From Candidatus Saccharimonadia bacterium (GTDB lineage Bacteria > Patescibacteriota > Saccharimonadia > Saccharimonadales > Saccharimonadaceae), in contig JALRDS010000023.1 in the NCBI GenBank assembly GCA_023259925.1, positions 1 to 7,150 on the forward strand: a stretch of 7,150 nt of DNA, read 5' to 3'. A program made the translations under genes and the position numbers. Of this stretch, positions 5,998 to 7,150 are shown one piece after another; within the stretch, counting starts at the first letter, position 1, and each line of letters begins with the position of its first letter. The notes under the pieces are model-generated. The model did no database searches. It was not told where the DNA came from and saw only the letters and a program-made list of their open reading frames with translations.

Positions 5998-6198
5998 ATG
6001 AAAAAAGCAAATAAAAGAAACCTTACGATAGTATTAAGTCTCGTAGTTCTTATTTGCCTGAGTGCTGCTATATTTATTTATATAGATAAGCATCACAATA
6101 ACTGTGATCAAATTCTGGCTGAATTTAACAAAAGGTCCGAAACAAACTCACTAAACGAACTCGACTTGGAAACCGCCAAGTGCATGAATGCTTTCTAG
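5998..6198 (+). CDS. Small single-pass membrane protein, unknown function
   Basis: A 66-residue protein of no family I recognise. It has a basic N-terminus (MKKANKRN), one hydrophobic segment at about 9-29 and a hydrophilic, acidic tail (30-66) with two cysteines, C36 and C62. By the positive-inside rule the tail faces outside, where the cysteines could form a disulfide. C20 is not in a lipobox (the residues before it are VLI), so it is not a lipoprotein; an uncleaved anchor is more likely than a cleaved signal peptide. An extended -10 lies six bases upstream of the ATG, and the 35-bp repeat plus a terminator lie downstream. A shift to another frame near base 6170 would extend it to a TGA past 6260, but nothing supports one. 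Confidence 0.6.
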   Translation: MKKANKRNLTIVLSLVVLICLSAAIFIYIDKHHNNCDQILAEFNKRSETNSLNELDLETAKCMNAF

Positions 6199-6206
6199 GC
6201 ATTCCT

Positions 6207-6241
6207 GAAACACATCCACTAGCCCCAGCCAAGCATGAGCA
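6207..6241 (+). repeat. 35-bp direct repeat, copy 1
   Basis: This segment begins GAAACACATCCACTAG and contains CCCCAGCCAAGCAT. It matches copy 2 (6544-6578) at 34 of 35 positions, with one G/A difference at 6237. It lies in the 3' untranslated part of the 66-aa gene, six bases before a terminator stem. Confidence 0.95.
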
Positions 6242-6246
6242 TTATG

Positions 6247-6277
6247 AAAATAGAGACTCATTGTGAGTCTCTATTTT
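6247..6277. terminator. Bidirectional terminator: 66-aa gene (+) and structured RNA (-)
   Basis: A perfect 14-bp stem (AAAATAGAGACTCA 6247-6260, TGAGTCTCTATTTT 6264-6277) has a 3-nt loop and a TTTT end in both directions. It lies between the 66-aa gene (+) and the predicted minus-strand RNA, so both probably use it. Confidence 0.88.
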
Positions 6278-6454
6278 AAGTCTAAAGGAAAGGACCCCCT
6301 CCACTGAACTCTAGAATTCAGCTTTGGGGGTGTGAGAAGAAACGTCCTTTCCACCTAACCATGCGTGCTTCCATGGCGATCGATCTTACGTCTTGGTGCC
6401 GGCGAACCGGAACGGACTCTCACTTCAACACCCGCTAATGCACGTAAAGCGGCT
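6247..6454 (-). ncRNA. Structured non-coding RNA of about 208 nt, family not recognised
   Basis: A promoter on the minus strand (-35 complement 6484-6489, -10 complement 6461-6466) predicts a start near 6454, and the 14-bp hairpin ends the transcript. No ORF fills the interval. Read as minus-strand RNA, the visible helices are: CCGCT/AGCGG (6452-6448 with 6436-6432); GTGAGA/TCTCAC (6423-6418 with 6337-6332), flanked by GGGT/ACCC and GTCC/GGAC; CCGG-TTCG-CCGG (6410-6399); CCATG/CATGG (6376-6372 with 6363-6359); a C-run/G-run stem (6330-6326 with 6299-6295) enclosing CTGAA/TTCAG; and a 9-bp helix GGAAAGGAC/GTCCTTTCC (6352-6344 with 6295-6287). The last helix competes with GTCC/GGAC and crosses GTGAGA/TCTCAC, so a pseudoknot or a switch is possible. 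I could not match it to tmRNA, RNase P RNA, SRP RNA or 6S RNA. Confidence 0.7.
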
Positions 6455-6460
6455 ACTAAA

Positions 6461-6489
6461 AGTATACTATTGTTTATGCCTTGACACAA
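6461..6489 (-). promoter_or_regulatory. Promoter of the structured RNA
   Basis: On the minus strand TTGTGT (6489-6484), a 17-bp spacer and TATACT (6466-6461) form a good sigma-70-type promoter. Its -35 shares bases 6484-6486 with the TTGACA of the opposite-strand promoter. Confidence 0.72.
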
Positions 6490-6512
6490 ACATAAGCTGA
6501 TTATGTTAAAAT
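6481..6512 (+). promoter_or_regulatory. Plus-strand promoter of the candidate small RNA
   Basis: A perfect TTGACA (6481-6486) is followed by TGTTAAAAT (6504-6512), an extended -10 at a long 20-bp spacing. A TATGTT at 6502-6507 would be at 15 bp. The spacing is not ideal either way, but the TG extension may compensate. Confidence 0.5.
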
Positions 6513-6543
6513 ATTTCCTCTAGAATAGCGTCATCGTTAGTTC

Positions 6544-6578
6544 GAAACACATCCACTAGCCCCAGCCAAGCATAAGCA
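6544..6578 (+). repeat. 35-bp direct repeat, copy 2
   Basis: Near-identical to copy 1, with a single G-to-A difference at 6574. The copies are 337 bp apart start to start, in the same orientation. The repeat end overlaps the left arm of the terminator, and TTC immediately before it gives TTCGAAA, reminiscent of a tRNA T loop. Confidence 0.95.
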
Positions 6579-6598
6579 CCCTCTCGTAAGGTGTTTTT
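6574..6598 (+). terminator. Terminator of the candidate small RNA
   Basis: AAGCACC (6574-6580) pairs with GGTGTTT (6590-6596) with one G-U around a 9-nt loop, followed by T to 6598. It ends just before the LOG promoter. Confidence 0.7.
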
Positions 6599-6601
6599 GT
6601 T

Positions 6602-6610
6602 TGCTATGAT
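6602..6610 (+). promoter_or_regulatory. Extended -10 of the LOG-family gene (leaderless)
   Basis: TGCTATGAT (6602-6610) ends six bases before ATG 6617, with no Shine-Dalgarno and no evident -35. It follows the small-RNA terminator directly. Confidence 0.62.
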
Positions 6611-6616
6611 AAATGC

Positions 6617-7150
6617 ATGCGAATAGGTATAACACTCACATCATCACTGTCCGTTGGCCAAGAATATATCAATTTAACAAAAAATATAGCCGAGCGTCTC
6701 GCGAATGACGATATCGGGATTGTATATGGCGGTACGGACTATGGCATGATGTCCGAACTGGCCAGTGCATATAAAGGTGCCGGCGGTGATAACCTGACCG
6801 GAGTTATGGCGAAAGATTTAATGGCGGTTACGACAGGATACGTCGCCTTTGACGGCCTCGATCATGCGTACCTAGAAGAAACAATGAGTGACCGAAAGCG
6901 TCGTATTGTTTTAGAGTCGGACGCATTCATTATGTTGCCTGGTGGCTATGGGACATTCGAGGAGATAGGTGAAATAATCGGCGGTAAGGTAAATAAGTTG
7001 TACGATAAGCCGATCGCCCTTTTTAACTATGGCGGTTTCTACGACACGCTCCTTGACTTTTTAGATGAAATGCAACAGAAGGAGTTTTCAAAAGTTCCAC
7101 TGAGCGATTTCGTCTTCGTGAGCGACGACCTGGATGAAGTATTGACCTAC
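6617..7150 (+). CDS. LOG/TIGR00730-family protein, 3'-truncated by window edge
   Basis: The first 178 residues are visible and the frame is open at the window end. The fold is the Rossmann-like LOG family, often misnamed lysine decarboxylase. Well-studied members are cytokinin-riboside 5'-monophosphate phosphoribohydrolases that release the base from a nucleotide. Signatures are the nucleotide-binding YGGTDYGMM (37-45), SDRKRR (91-96) and the catalytic PGGYGTFEE (108-116, fitting PGGxGTxxE). The N-terminal strand (MRIGITLTSS) lacks the usual CGSS glycine pattern but is otherwise in register. The start ATG is supported by the extended -10 six bases upstream. The bacterial role may be nucleotide salvage or clean-up; substrate unknown. 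Confidence 0.9.
   Translation, partial: MRIGITLTSSLSVGQEYINLTKNIAERLANDDIGIVYGGTDYGMMSELASAYKGAGGDNLTGVMAKDLMAVTTGYVAFDGLDHAYLEETMSDRKRRIVLESDAFIMLPGGYGTFEEIGEIIGGKVNKLYDKPIALFNYGGFYDTLLDFLDEMQQKEFSKVPLSDFVFVSDDLDEVLTY

Larger units (their letters stand above)
6519..6598 (+). ncRNA. Candidate small RNA of about 80 nt carrying repeat copy 2
   Basis: The interval runs from the predicted start near 6519 to the T run of the terminator at 6598. It has no start codon and no credible ORF. Most of it is the 35-bp repeat followed directly by the terminator hairpin. It could instead be a 5' leader read through into the LOG gene if the terminator leaks. It is not a tRNA: a TTCGAAA-like T loop is present at 6541-6547 but no acceptor or T stem pairs. 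Confidence 0.4.

Noticed and set aside
6170..6266. Frameshifted extension of the 66-aa protein into the repeat (ETHPLAPAKH...)
   Set aside because: The repeat copy at 6544 has the same reading potential but sits just after an in-frame stop with no start codon, so the conservation is not at protein level. No slippery site is evident.
6247..6454. tmRNA, RNase P RNA or SRP RNA
   Set aside because: No tRNA-like ends or tag ORF, no GAGGAAAGTCC/ACAGAA-type RNase P cores, and no GGAAGGAAGCAG-type SRP loop could be found on either strand.
6490..6566. A tRNA ending at repeat copy 2 (...AGCCCCAGCCA)
   Set aside because: A TTCGAAA motif is present but no T stem or acceptor stem pairs with it.
6207..6578. 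CRISPR array
   Set aside because: Only two copies 337 bp apart, with a structured interval and no regular spacers or cas genes.

Overview
The window reads as a compact bacterial chromosome segment of moderate GC. The best guess is Candidatus Saccharibacteria (TM7) or a related Patescibacterium. This is inferred from the style of the cysteinyl-tRNA synthetase, short intergenic gaps, promoters placed so that mRNAs start at the AUG, and terminators fused to the next promoter. UGA is used as a stop (the response-regulator gene ends in TGA), so there is no sign of the UGA recoding seen in Gracilibacteria or Absconditabacteria. No database search was possible, so the taxon is not proven.

Layout. 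(1) 1-1337 (+): cysS, cut at its 5' end by the window edge. (2) 1351-1378: a terminator hairpin shared with the convergent gene on the other strand. (3) 2497-1361 (-): AI-2E family membrane protein. (4) 3083-2553 (-): PAP2-type membrane phosphatase. (5) 3151-5187 (+): an HxlR-type repressor, then an OmpR-type response regulator and a histidine kinase joined by an ATGA overlap. (6) 5286-5765 (+): a GreA/GreB-like elongation factor with a strong Shine-Dalgarno and a 5' stem-loop. (7) 5869-5943 (+): tRNA-Gln(UUG) with encoded CCA and its own terminator. (8) 5998-6198 (+): a 66-residue single-pass membrane protein. (9) 6199-6616: a gene-free stretch that is rich in RNA signals. (10) 6617 to the window end (+): a LOG/TIGR00730-family protein, cut at its 3' end.

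The most interesting part is 6200-6610. On the minus strand a promoter (TTGTGT, 17 nt, TATACT) and a 14-bp terminator hairpin bound a roughly 208-nt, highly structured RNA that I cannot assign to a family. Two helices in it compete for the same bases. Back to back with it, a plus-strand promoter whose TTGACA overlaps the other -35 would make an RNA of about 80 nt. The two plus-strand terminators here (6247-6277 and 6574-6598) are each preceded by a near-identical 35-bp direct repeat (34/35), part of which resembles the 3' end of the neighbouring tRNA-Gln.

A second general signal: five genes (AI-2E, PAP2, HxlR, the 66-aa protein, LOG) have a -10 hexamer only 6-7 nt before the start codon and no Shine-Dalgarno, which predicts leaderless mRNAs. 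The GreA-like gene is the clear exception. The PAP2, HxlR and two-component genes could form a small envelope/signalling group, but this rests only on adjacency.
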